Shown here piece after piece: positions 15,723 through 24,202 of a stretch of 64,000 bases of DNA. Source of the stretch: Polyangium sp. y55x31 (GTDB lineage Bacteria; Myxococcota_A; Polyangia; Polyangiales; Polyangiaceae); assembly GCF_029946505.1 (NCBI RefSeq), contig NZ_JARZHG010000030.1:82381-146380 (forward strand). The letters run 5' to 3'. The position numbers and the translations under genes are program-made. The notes under the pieces were generated by a model that worked only from the letters and a program-made list of their open reading frames with translations, was not told the origin of the DNA and searched no databases. Numbering within the stretch: position 1 is the stretch's first letter; each line of letters opens with the position of its first letter.

Positions 15723-17153
15723 TCACTGGCTGACGAACGAGACAGGGATGACGACGGTCGCGCCGCCGCCCTCGGGAGGCGAGAACTGCGCGCTCTGGAC
15801 ACGCGCCACGACGCAGGAAATGACGTCGCCCGAGAGGCCACCGCCGCCCGAAGGCGACGCGGAGAGGACCTCGCCGTTCGGGCCGATCTTCGCGGTGATG
15901 CGCACCGAGCCCTTCATCGTCGGGTCGGCCTGCAAGCCTCGGTTGTAACAACGTCGGAAGCCCGCGGCCATGCCGGCCACGACGGACGAAGCGTTCGCGA
16001 CGTTGCCGCCGGAGACCGCTGCGCCGCCGACGTTCGCGCTGCCCGTCGGACCCTTGACCGTCTTCGCCGCGCCCTGCGCGCTCGACGCGGCCGCGGCCTG
16101 CGTGTCGCCGATGCTCGCGAGTCCTCCGCCGCCGGCCGCGCCGGGGCGCACCGTGCCGCCGCCCGCGCCGCCGAGGTTCAGGCCCGCGATGCCGCCGAGG
16201 CCCGCGCCCGCGCCCGAGGCGGCCGCGTTGTCGAGCAGGCCGAGCGGGACGTCGCCGCGATCGAGGACGCCGGCCGTCGCGTTGCCCGCGGCGTTCAGGG
16301 CGCCGAGCATCTGCATGTCGAGCTGGTTCAGCTCGTTCGCGATCGCGGACGCGCGCGTGTCGCTGATCTTGCCGCCGCCCGCGCCCTTCGCCGCGGACGC
16401 GCCTGCCGAAGGCTTCGGCGCCTCGGCGGGCGCGGTCGAGGCCGGCGTGGGCTGCGTGTCGGTCTCCTTCGGCTGCTCGACCGGCGGAGGCGGGGGCAAG
16501 CTGCGCACGGTCTCGAGGATCTGCGCGACGTCGACCTCGTCGTTCACGAGCGGATCCATCCAGTCCGAGTAGATGGTGCCGACGGCGCCGAAGTGCAGGA
16601 GGAACGAGAACGCCGCGATGATCGTGGTGGTCCAGTCGATCGACTGGACGAACCCACCGCGCACCGAGGCGGGGAGCTGCGGCTTCGGCTGGGGCGGCGG
16701 CGCGGCGACGAACTGGAAGAGGAAGGTCGTGTCGCCGACGACGATCTTGCCGCGGGCGTCGTCGCTGAGCGGCACCTGGAAGGCCTGCACCTGGCCGAAG
16801 CTGACCTTCTTGGCCTGCGATTTCAGCGAGGCGAGGTCACTCACGCCGGTCTTCAGGGCGACGCGGCCGGCCATGCCTTCGAGGAAGTTCAGCGCGTATT
16901 CGTTTCCAACGAGCTCGAACAGCCGGAAGCTCGGCGGCACGTTCTTGCTCGGCGTGACGAACATGCTCTTTTCGCTGGGGCCGATGGTGACGTGGGTGCG
17001 CTGCTTGATGATGCGCTCCTCGATCACCTTGCCGCCCTGGACGACCCCGACGCGCAGGACCTTCGGGCCCGTCGCCTGGTTCATGGCCCGCATGACCGCG
17101 GTCATCTGACCGGGCTTCGTCCCGGAACCCGTCTGCGTCGTCGTCTGCGTCAT
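15723..17153 (-). CDS. gltG: GltG/PglI-like inner-membrane linker (FHA-like, TM, AgmX/PglI C-terminal domain)
   Basis: A 476-residue protein. Residues ~30-100 form an FHA-like fold (PKVLRVGVVQGGKVIEERII, TIGPSEKSMFV, FRLFELVGNEYALNFLEGMAGRVAL). A membrane helix lies at ~175-193 (TTIIAAFSFLLHFGAVG). A long Pro-, Ala- and Gly-rich periplasmic region follows, and residues ~385-476 are the AgmX/PglI C-terminal domain (AGFRRCYNRGLQADP, GSVRITAKIGPNGEV, GGGATVVIPVSF) with a paired Cys. In M. xanthus GltG and GltJ join the cytoplasmic gliding motor to periplasmic Glt proteins through such TonB-like spanners. The N-terminal FHA rather than a zinc ribbon makes GltG the better match than GltJ. The start has GGAGG eight bases upstream. 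It is the last gene of the Glt-like block. Confidence 0.75.
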   Translation of the reverse strand: MTQTTTQTGSGTKPGQMTAVMRAMNQATGPKVLRVGVVQGGKVIEERIIKQRTHVTIGPSEKSMFVTPSKNVPPSFRLFELVGNEYALNFLEGMAGRVALKTGVSDLASLKSQAKKVSFGQVQAFQVPLSDDARGKIVVGDTTFLFQFVAAPPPQPKPQLPASVRGGFVQSIDWTTTIIAAFSFLLHFGAVGTIYSDWMDPLVNDEVDVAQILETVRSLPPPPPVEQPKETDTQPTPASTAPAEAPKPSAGASAAKGAGGGKISDTRASAIANELNQLDMQMLGALNAAGNATAGVLDRGDVPLGLLDNAAASGAGAGLGGIAGLNLGGAGGGTVRPGAAGGGGLASIGDTQAAAASSAQGAAKTVKGPTGSANVGGAAVSGGNVANASSVVAGMAAGFRRCYNRGLQADPTMKGSVRITAKIGPNGEVLSASPSGGGGLSGDVISCVVARVQSAQFSPPEGGGATVVIPVSFVSQ

Positions 17154-17250
17154 GAAAAGGGCCTCCGCCTGGGGCGATGAAGACGCCCAGCCGACACGGA
17201 AGTTTCAACGGAAGGGTACACAAGGGCGGCAGATCGGTAAAGCACACGGC

Positions 17251-17832
17251 TCACGCACCGCGTCTTCGGCCCGGCCGAGGCGCTCGCGGGGGAGCGCCCG
17301 GGGCGATGCGCTCGCGCAGGCCGAGGGCGTCGACGAGCGCGTCCACGGCTCTTCGCTGGTCGTCGGCGAGCTCGCGGGCGCGCCGGCCGAGGGCCGCACA
17401 CGTGGCCGCGCCGCCGAGCCCGAGGACGAGGAGCGCGGGCGCGGCGAACGAGATCGAGCCGGGGCGCAGGAGGACGGTGATCACCGCGAGGAGGAGGCCT
17501 CCATAGGCGGCGATGCGCGTGGCGGCGCCGGGCCAGGATGCGCTCGCTTCGAGGGCGAGCTCGATCTCGGCGAGGAGCTCGTCGACGGCGGCGCTGCGTG
17601 CGTCGTCGGAGGGTTCGTCGGACGCCACGATCAACGCGGCGAGGCGGCGCTCGGCGCTTCCTTCCGGCGCACGCGCGGCGAGGGCCGCGGCGCGTTCTTG
17701 CATGGGGATGCGCTTCAGCGCGACGAGGAGCTCGGCGGTCTTGCCGGAGGTCGCGCGTCGGACGCGCGTGAGGTGCGACCACGCGAGGAGCACGGAGGCC
17801 GAGGTGACGAGAACGCCGAGCGCGAGAATCAA
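17251..17832 (-). CDS. Membrane protein of unknown function in the Glt-like block
   Basis: A 193-residue protein with a hydrophobic N terminus (ILALGVLVTSASVLLAW), a cytoplasm-like helical stretch (residues ~25-100), two further hydrophobic segments (AYGGLLLAVITVLL and PALLVLGLGGAATCAAL, ~107-150) and a basic tail. The layout recalls MotA/TolQ/ExbB-type proteins in miniature, but I see no clear conserved motor residues, so this is only a comparison. The start appears to be a TTG at 17832; no ATG or GTG precedes the first helix. It lies 22 bases after the small secreted gene and 97 bases before the gltG-like gene, so it is probably cotranscribed with them. Confidence 0.6.
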   Translation of the reverse strand: MILALGVLVTSASVLLAWSHLTRVRRATSGKTAELLVALKRIPMQERAAALAARAPEGSAERRLAALIVASDEPSDDARSAAVDELLAEIELALEASASWPGAATRIAAYGGLLLAVITVLLRPGSISFAAPALLVLGLGGAATCAALGRRARELADDQRRAVDALVDALGLRERIAPGAPPRAPRPGRRRGA

Positions 17833-17854
17833 GCGTCGAGGCGGGATCGTTGGA

Positions 17855-18106
17855 TCAGAAAGGATCCTTGAAGATGGCCTCCTCGATGCGATCGAGGAAC
17901 GGCTGCCGGAGCTCGGCGAGCGTGAGCTTGGGCTGGATGCGGCTCACGTCGACAGCGGCGATCGGCTTTTCGATGCGGCCGGTGATCGTGACCTCCGACA
18001 GCGTGATCGCGCCGCGAGGTTTTTTGTCCTTTTCTTGGGCCTCCGCGGTTCGTACGGACGAACCGAGGACCACGAGCCCGGCGAGGATCAGCATCGCTCT
18101 CCGCAT
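17855..18106 (-). CDS. Small exported protein in the Glt-like block
   Basis: An 83-residue protein with signal peptide (MRRAMLILAGLVVLGSSVRTAEA) and a ~58-residue mature part containing ITLSEVTITGRIEKPIAAVDVSR and ending FLDRIEEAIFKDPF. The Shine-Dalgarno GGAGG six bases before the ATG at 18106 is strong. Its place after the gltE-like gene equals that of gltF in the M. xanthus gltDEFG order, so it may be the GltF counterpart, but I base this on position and small size alone. The mature sequence has a TonB-box-like ITLSEVTITG stretch, which could be a contact site. Confidence 0.65.
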   Translation of the reverse strand: MRRAMLILAGLVVLGSSVRTAEAQEKDKKPRGAITLSEVTITGRIEKPIAAVDVSRIQPKLTLAELRQPFLDRIEEAIFKDPF

Positions 18107-18158
18107 GCGCGACCTCCGTTCCACAAGATGCCTCGTCTGGCGTGCGCCGTCCATCTGC

Positions 18159-19808
18159 CTAGAAGCCCGGAGGCGGCGTGGAGAAGGGCGCGACGATGGT
18201 GCTCGTCGGCGTGGGCGCCGGTGCGGGCGGCGGCGCAGGCGGCGGCGCGGGCGCGGCGGAGCTGCTGTCCGAAGGCGCAGGCGCAGGCGGCGGGGCCGCT
18301 GAGTTCGCAGGCGGAGGAGCCGCGGAGTTCGCAGGCGGAGGGGCCGCGGAGTTCGTAGGCGGCGGGGCCGCGGAGTTCGCAGGCGCCGTGTTCGACGGAG
18401 GCGCGGCGGCGTCCGGGGCGCCTGCATCGGCGTCGGTCGGCGCGCTCGGGAGCGAAGCCACGGGCGCGGGCGCCTCGGCAGCCGCAGCGGCCGCGGCGGC
18501 GAGCTCGCCCTCCTTGAGCTTCGCGCGCTGGAGGAGCTCCTCGGAGTCGTCGCGCTCTCCTTTGCGCCGGAGCTCTTGGTACTTCTTCAGCTCGACGATC
18601 GCCTCGGCGACCTGCTGCTTCGCCGACATGCCCGGGACGCTCGGCGCGAAGAGGTAAAGCAGTCCGAGGTCGTAGTGGACCTGCGGCATCGACGCGTCAC
18701 GCGCGAGCACCCACTCGAACTCGCGCTTCGCGTCGCCGTAACGGCCGAGCAAGCGATACGTGTCGCCGAGCGCGAGGTGCGCGGGGAGGTTGTCGCCATC
18801 GTAGCGGACCGCGCCTTCGAGCAGCGGGAGCGCCTCCTGGCCGTTGCCCGCTTCGAGCAGCATCGCGGCGAGTTGCACGCGCGCCTCGACGAGATCGGGC
18901 CTGCGTTGCACGGCGCGGCGGAAGTTGTCCATCGCGCCCGCGCGCTGGGATTGTTCGCGCAGGATGAGCCCACGCAGGAGCAGCGCCTCGGGGTTCTCCT
19001 TGTCGCGCGGAGGGTTGTCCGTGCCGAAGCCGTCGAGGATCGCCTGCAGCGCGTAAAGCGCGAGATCGAGCCTGCGGTTGCGGTAGTGGTCGCGGGCGAT
19101 CACGACCATCGCGGGCCGGTAGTCCGGGTTGATCTTGAGCGCTTCCTGCGCGAGGCGCTGCGCCGAGCCGGTGTCCTTCTGCAGGCTCTTCACCTCGGCG
19201 AGCGTGGCCGTGACCGCCGCGGAGCGCGGCATGATCGCGCGCTTCTCCGTGAGCAGACGTTCGGCCTCCGCGAGGTTGCCCTTCCGCGCGAGCAGCATCG
19301 CGTAGGCGATGATCGCGGGCTCGTAGTCGGGCGTGATGGAGAGGGCCTTCTGGTAGCTCGCCGCGGCCTCGGGCTCGCGCAGGCGCTCCTGCACGGCGCC
19401 GAGCGAGTAGTGCGCGTGGTGCGCCCGCGCATCGGCCTGGATGGTCTGCTGGAAGAGGCCTTTCGCCGCGTTGAGATCCCCCGCAGCAAACGCGGCCATG
19501 CCTTGCTGGTAAGGCCCCGCCGCGGCCGGCGGGAGCGGCGCGGGCGGGGGCGGCGGCGGCGCGGCCGAGAGCGTCGGCGGCGCGCTCGGCGTGAGGCTCG
19601 GCGTGGGGCTCATGCCCACCATCGGCGGGGGCTGGCCCATCTGCTGGCCCCACGGGTTCATCCCGTTCGAGCCATACGGATACGCGGCCGAGGGTTGCGG
19701 CGGCGTCTGCGGCTTCTGCTGCGAGGTCGTCTCTTCGCACGCCACCGCGAGGAGCGGCACGAGCGCGCATGCGAGAGCCGCGAAAACCAGACGAGGCGAA
19801 CGCTTCAT
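18159..19808 (-). CDS. gltE: GltE/AglT-like TPR lipoprotein
   Basis: A 549-residue lipoprotein. The lipobox ends at Cys24 (LLAVACEE). A Pro/Ala/Met-rich linker (~30-100) is followed by about eight TPR repeats (~105-400), for example GMAAFAAGDLNAAKGLF, AHYSLGAVQERL and NLPAHLALGDTYRLLGRYGDAKREF. The C terminus is an Ala/Pro tail with NSAAPPPA repeats. It matches the adventurous-gliding TPR lipoprotein GltE (AglT), which in M. xanthus belongs to the outer-membrane part of the gliding complex. The start ATG overlaps the stop of the upstream gltD-like gene (ATGA), showing translational coupling. TPRs imply protein-protein contacts with the other Glt proteins. Confidence 0.8.
   Translation of the reverse strand: MKRSPRLVFAALACALVPLLAVACEETTSQQKPQTPPQPSAAYPYGSNGMNPWGQQMGQPPPMVGMSPTPSLTPSAPPTLSAAPPPPPPAPLPPAAAGPYQQGMAAFAAGDLNAAKGLFQQTIQADARAHHAHYSLGAVQERLREPEAAASYQKALSITPDYEPAIIAYAMLLARKGNLAEAERLLTEKRAIMPRSAAVTATLAEVKSLQKDTGSAQRLAQEALKINPDYRPAMVVIARDHYRNRRLDLALYALQAILDGFGTDNPPRDKENPEALLLRGLILREQSQRAGAMDNFRRAVQRRPDLVEARVQLAAMLLEAGNGQEALPLLEGAVRYDGDNLPAHLALGDTYRLLGRYGDAKREFEWVLARDASMPQVHYDLGLLYLFAPSVPGMSAKQQVAEAIVELKKYQELRRKGERDDSEELLQRAKLKEGELAAAAAAAAEAPAPVASLPSAPTDADAGAPDAAAPPSNTAPANSAAPPPTNSAAPPPANSAAPPPANSAAPPPAPAPSDSSSAAPAPPPAPPPAPAPTPTSTIVAPFSTPPPGF
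18283..18378. repeat. Four 24-bp tandem repeats inside the gltE-like gene
   Basis: Units of 24 bases, GCAGGCGGAGGAGCCGCGGA plus GTTC with small changes, at 18283, 18307, 18331 and 18355. They encode the NSAAPPPA repeats of the lipoprotein tail. Copy number could vary between strains by slippage without shifting the frame. Confidence 0.85.
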
Positions 19809-22800
19809 GGCAACGTCACCGGGAGCGGCGCGGGCAAGCCGTCGGGCTGGAGCGCGGGCGCCATGCCGGGCCGCGTGCGGAGGAACATGCCGTCCTGGTA
19901 CTGGAACGGCTGCCCCGTCTCGGGATCGATGATCCCCTGGCTCATGTCGCGGATCTTCGCGTCGCCGAGGATGTCCGTGAAGAACGCGAGCCTCTGGATC
20001 GCGTGGTCGACCTCGGGGTTTCGCACGTTCCACGCCCGCGCGTAGACCACGGCTTGCACGTAGAACTTGATCATGGCGCGGTCGGCGTCGTTGAGGAGCC
20101 GCTCGCGCGCCTCGCGCCACTGCTCGCGGCGCTTCTGGCGGATGGCGTCCGCGGTCTCCTGCAGGTCCTCGCGATCGCTCGTCTCCGCGAGCTTGAGGAG
20201 CTTCTCCTCGCGGTCCGTGTAGAGCTTGAGCCCCGGCGGTCGCGTGTTGTAGAGGCCCGTGCGGCACGAGTCGTAGAGCGAGCCCTGCCGCGCGAAGGCC
20301 GCGACGGACAAGGCGCGCGACTCGTACGTCTTGATCACCGACTGCAGATCGTTGAAGTGCGTGTCGCCCGCCTTCTTGAGGTCGTCGGAGTACGTCTTGA
20401 CGACCTTGTCGATGACGCCGGCGTAGCGATGGTGGCCGGCGTCGTAATCCCACGACTGCCGCAGCCGGTCGTTGATGACGCCGTACGCGCACTCGGCGGC
20501 CATGTCGGCCTGCATCGTGCCGAGCGCCTTCTTGCCGTCGACGGCGGCGAACGACTTGAACTTGTCGAACGCGGAGATGGTGTTGCGGCACCACTCGAAC
20601 GCCTTCGGATCACCGGCCGCCTTGCGCATCTTCGCCGCGTGGTAGGCCGCCTGGACGAGGAACGGCGTGGCCGCCGGCGTCAGGCGGTTCATCTCGTAGT
20701 AACCCTCCATCGCGTCCATGGCCTTGACGCGCGCGGCCTTGTTCGCGCCCTCGTCGAGCCCCTTCTCGTCCCACGCCTTGAGGTCGGCCGACGCGACGAT
20801 GTAGTCGATCTCGGCCTTCTGCTCGACGGGCGCCTCGAGGTTCAGGAACGCATTCCGCGAGGCGATCACGCGATCGCGCTCGCCCACGTTCGCGTAGAGG
20901 AGCACCGCGCTCCGGGCCGCCTCTCGCCGCGCGGGCTTTTCGAAGCGGGCGTTGCGCGAGATCGTGTCGTACGTCTCGGCGGCGGCGCGGTAGTTGAAGA
21001 AGAGCACGTACGCCGCGCTGAGCGCGTCGTAGGCCTGCTTCAGGTACTTCACGCGCTCGGCGTAGCGCTTCGGATCGGCGGGCTTCGGCGGCTTCGCGGC
21101 ATCGTCGCCCTTCTCCAGCTTCGAGAGGTTCGCCTCGCTCCCGTACTCCTTGATGAAGAGCGAGTACATGTCGATGGCCTGGTCGTAGTCGCCGACCTGC
21201 TTGTAGCAGTACGCGCCGTTCATCGCGGCCTCGGGCGCCTCGTCCCGCGCCGGCGCCTTTTCCAGCGCGACGCGGTAGAGCGCCGCTGCCTCACGCCACG
21301 CCGCGACGCGCTCCGGGCCGTCGGGCATCTTCTCGGCCTTCTCGAACTTCGCCGCGGCGTCGACGTAGTAGCCGCGCGAGATCGTGGGCTGGGCGATGCC
21401 CGTCTCCTTGAGCTTCTGCTCCTCGCTCACGGCGCAGCTCTTCGTCATCGCGGCCTCGGCGAGCGCGCGTGAGCGCGGCACGTCGTTCTCGAGGTTCGCC
21501 ATCGTCGTGAGCTTTTCCCAGGCGAGGTAGCCGAACGGCGTCTTGCCGCACTGCTCGGCGTAGATCGGCTCGAGCCTGCGGCGCGCCTCGGGGAAGTTGC
21601 CGTAGAGGAAAAAGAACTCGGCCGATTGGTACGCGTAGAGATCGCTGTTCTTCTGGTCCTGGTTCGTCTGCGGATCCCGCGTCGAGAGATCACTCGCCGG
21701 AGGCACGCGCTGGATGTACTCGTCACGCGCCGCGACCGCGTCCTTGACGACCTTCGGCAGCTCCTCGGTGACGACCTTCTGCTTGTCGTTCTCCGTGACG
21801 ATCTTGAGGCCCGTGCGTTGCTCGATCCCCTCTTGCCCGCCCGTGCGCTTGTAGAGCTTGTACTGGTCGAGCAGCGCCTGGTACGCGGTGTCGACGACCA
21901 TGAACGCCGCGGGCTGCAGGTGCTTGTCGTCCTCGTTCGAGTCGCGGACGTCGACGGCGGTGCGCCTCGCCGTCTCGACCTCGTCGGCCGTCGGCGAGCG
22001 ATCCATCGCCACCTGGATCACCACGACCATGTGGTTCGCGTCGGCGAGCCAGTAGCGGCTGTCGTAAGCGTCGGGCGCGTTCTCGTCCTCCTGCAGGACG
22101 CCCTGCCAGCCGAGCGCGGCCATGCGGTACTCGGAGAGCGCGCGTTCGAAGAGCTTGGTGCGCGTCTCCTGCTCGCCGCTCTGGATCGCCGCGTTCACGA
22201 GCGCGCTGCCCGCGTTCGTGTGATCGGCCGCGGCGCGCCTGAGGCCGCCGCGCACGAGGCGCTCGGCGGTCTGGATGGCCTCGATGTCGTCCTTGTTCGC
22301 CTCGACCCACGGCGTCTTGCCGACGTAGTTCGCGAGCTTCGTGCGCGCGTCGAGGGCCTTCGCCGCGTTCTCCGCGCGCTCGGCCGTGCCCTCGCGCGAC
22401 TGCCCCGTGAGCGTGTCGTAGATGTCCGCGATCTGCGCCTGCATGACCGGCGCGTCGCGGTGCATCGGCCACTTCTTGAGGATGAGCTCCGAGACCTCGA
22501 TCGTGTTGCGGTACTGGTTCAGCTCCTTGAACTCGGCCGCGAGCGCTTTGTAGATCTCCACGGTCCACTTGCGATCCTGCGGGATCAACGACGCGTTCTG
22601 CACGCGCTCGATCGCGACGCGCATCTTCTGCTCGCGGATCCGCGGGTCCTGCTCGAGGTCGAGGATGTCGCTGCGCGGGACGAAGGGCTCGTCCGCGGCG
22701 GGCCCCGTGAAGTCGAGGAACGTGAGCGCGCCGGCGATGTACGTGTACGACTCGCCGCGGAAATCCGTGCCCGGATCACCCGTGAGTTTTTCCTGTTCGT

Positions 22801-24202
22801 CGGTGTACTTGAGCAGCTCGACGAACTGCCGCACGCTCGTCTCGTAGCGGAGCTGCTTGAAGTACGTCCAGGCGAGCTTGTACATCGCGACGCCGTAGAC
22901 GGGCGGCTTCTTGTACTGGAGCGATCGCGTGTACGCGATCTCGGCGCGGTTCAAGCTGAAGGGACCGCCGCCGGGATCGATCTCGTTGAAGTGGTAGTCG
23001 CCGATGAGCCACCAGACCTCGGCGAGGTACCGCGGCTCCGCGCCCTCCGCGACCTTCTGCGGGATCGGCTTGCAAGCATCGGGGTACGGGTTGACGAAGA
23101 CGAGCTCGTCCTCGATCGCCGGCGCCTCCGGCTCGGGCTCGGGCTCCTTCGCTTTGCCCTTCCCCTTGCCGTTCGTCTTCTTCGGCGGGGGCTGCGCAGC
23201 CTTGCGTTTCGCGGCCTCGCCGATGGGGATCGGATGCCGCGCCTCCCAGCCGAGCCAGTAGTCGCGATCGTGATCCTGCGGGAGCTTGCCGACCGTGTCG
23301 CGCGTCGGATCCTTCGGATCCGTAGGAACGGGGTACGGGTAACGGTCGTGGCAAACGAGCGACCGGAAGACCTGCTGCGCCTCGAAGATCCGCGCCGAAT
23401 CGTTCAGCGCGTGGCCGAGGTAGTAGTAGACGCCGGCGAGCTCCTTGTACTGCGGGAACTCGCGGATGATGCGCTTGTAGAGCGCGATCGCGGGCCGGAG
23501 GCCGACGGCGAGATCGTCGGCGAGGTCCGTGTCCTCACGCGCACGCTCCTCGTAAAGCGCCGCGAGGCGGAACATGGCCGTGGGCGTGCTCTCGGGGTGC
23601 GCGTTCCGGCCGCTGTACGTCTCGACGAACTTTTCGAGGCGGCGGATCGCCTCCTCGCGCGCCGTCTTCAGATCCCTCTGCTCGACGTCGATCTCGCGAT
23701 CGAGGGCGGCGATGACGCGGCGCCTTCGCTCTTCGTAGTGCTGCTGGATGATCCGCGTGATCGAGGAGCGGTAGTCGCGCGCGGCCTGCTCGTAGGCCGC
23801 GGCCTCTTTCTCCAGCTCCGCGAGCACCGCGACCTGCTCGGGCGTGGGAGGCGGCGGCGGTGGCGCCTGCACGCGCGGCTTGAACGCGGGCGTGGGCGGC
23901 GGGATGGGCGGCGCGCTCGCGGACGTCGCTGGAGGGGCGGACGTCGGAGGCGCGGAGGTCGGTGGCGCTGCACTCGATGGAGCCGTCGGCGTCGTGCCCG
24001 TAGGCGCCGTGGGCACCGCGGCGGTGGGCGCCGTCGGCGCGGACGTCGGCGGAGTTGTCGGCGGCGCGGCGGGCGCAGACGTCGGAGGAAACGGCTGCGG
24101 CTGCGACGCGGCGCTGCCTGCGACGCAAGTCGCCACGAGGAGCGCGAGGATCGACGACGCGCCGCGACCCGACCGCGACGAGGAACGACGAAGCACGCTC
24201 AT
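19805..24202 (-). CDS. gltD: GltD/AgmU-like giant periplasmic TPR protein
   Basis: A ~1465-residue protein starting MSVLRRSSSRSG with a signal segment (SSILALLVATCVAGSAAS). Residues ~40-130 are a Pro/Thr/Ala linker, followed by a coiled-coil-prone helix (EQVAVLAELEKEAAAYEQAA) and then TPR/alpha-solenoid sequence over ~1200 residues (for example AMFRLAALYEERAREDTD, AYCYKQVGDYDQAIDMYSL). In M. xanthus AgmU/GltD is a periplasmic TPR protein of about 1200 residues that moves with focal-adhesion sites. The present protein is longer, mainly through the linker. It overlaps its neighbours by four bases at both ends (ATGA), so gltC-like, gltD-like and gltE-like genes form one tightly coupled operon. 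I chose 24202 because an upstream ATG lies inside the gltC-like gene. Confidence 0.75.
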   Translation of the reverse strand: MSVLRRSSSRSGRGASSILALLVATCVAGSAASQPQPFPPTSAPAAPPTTPPTSAPTAPTAAVPTAPTGTTPTAPSSAAPPTSAPPTSAPPATSASAPPIPPPTPAFKPRVQAPPPPPPTPEQVAVLAELEKEAAAYEQAARDYRSSITRIIQQHYEERRRRVIAALDREIDVEQRDLKTAREEAIRRLEKFVETYSGRNAHPESTPTAMFRLAALYEERAREDTDLADDLAVGLRPAIALYKRIIREFPQYKELAGVYYYLGHALNDSARIFEAQQVFRSLVCHDRYPYPVPTDPKDPTRDTVGKLPQDHDRDYWLGWEARHPIPIGEAAKRKAAQPPPKKTNGKGKGKAKEPEPEPEAPAIEDELVFVNPYPDACKPIPQKVAEGAEPRYLAEVWWLIGDYHFNEIDPGGGPFSLNRAEIAYTRSLQYKKPPVYGVAMYKLAWTYFKQLRYETSVRQFVELLKYTDEQEKLTGDPGTDFRGESYTYIAGALTFLDFTGPAADEPFVPRSDILDLEQDPRIREQKMRVAIERVQNASLIPQDRKWTVEIYKALAAEFKELNQYRNTIEVSELILKKWPMHRDAPVMQAQIADIYDTLTGQSREGTAERAENAAKALDARTKLANYVGKTPWVEANKDDIEAIQTAERLVRGGLRRAAADHTNAGSALVNAAIQSGEQETRTKLFERALSEYRMAALGWQGVLQEDENAPDAYDSRYWLADANHMVVVIQVAMDRSPTADEVETARRTAVDVRDSNEDDKHLQPAAFMVVDTAYQALLDQYKLYKRTGGQEGIEQRTGLKIVTENDKQKVVTEELPKVVKDAVAARDEYIQRVPPASDLSTRDPQTNQDQKNSDLYAYQSAEFFFLYGNFPEARRRLEPIYAEQCGKTPFGYLAWEKLTTMANLENDVPRSRALAEAAMTKSCAVSEEQKLKETGIAQPTISRGYYVDAAAKFEKAEKMPDGPERVAAWREAAALYRVALEKAPARDEAPEAAMNGAYCYKQVGDYDQAIDMYSLFIKEYGSEANLSKLEKGDDAAKPPKPADPKRYAERVKYLKQAYDALSAAYVLFFNYRAAAETYDTISRNARFEKPARREAARSAVLLYANVGERDRVIASRNAFLNLEAPVEQKAEIDYIVASADLKAWDEKGLDEGANKAARVKAMDAMEGYYEMNRLTPAATPFLVQAAYHAAKMRKAAGDPKAFEWCRNTISAFDKFKSFAAVDGKKALGTMQADMAAECAYGVINDRLRQSWDYDAGHHRYAGVIDKVVKTYSDDLKKAGDTHFNDLQSVIKTYESRALSVAAFARQGSLYDSCRTGLYNTRPPGLKLYTDREEKLLKLAETSDREDLQETADAIRQKRREQWREARERLLNDADRAMIKFYVQAVVYARAWNVRNPEVDHAIQRLAFFTDILGDAKIRDMSQGIIDPETGQPFQYQDGMFLRTRPGMAPALQPDGLPAPLPVTLP

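Noticed and set aside
15723..17153. Assignment of this gene as GltJ/AgmX
   Set aside because: The C-terminal domain fits both GltJ and GltG, but the N terminus is FHA-like without the zinc-ribbon Cys residues and GYF domain of GltJ, so GltG is preferred.
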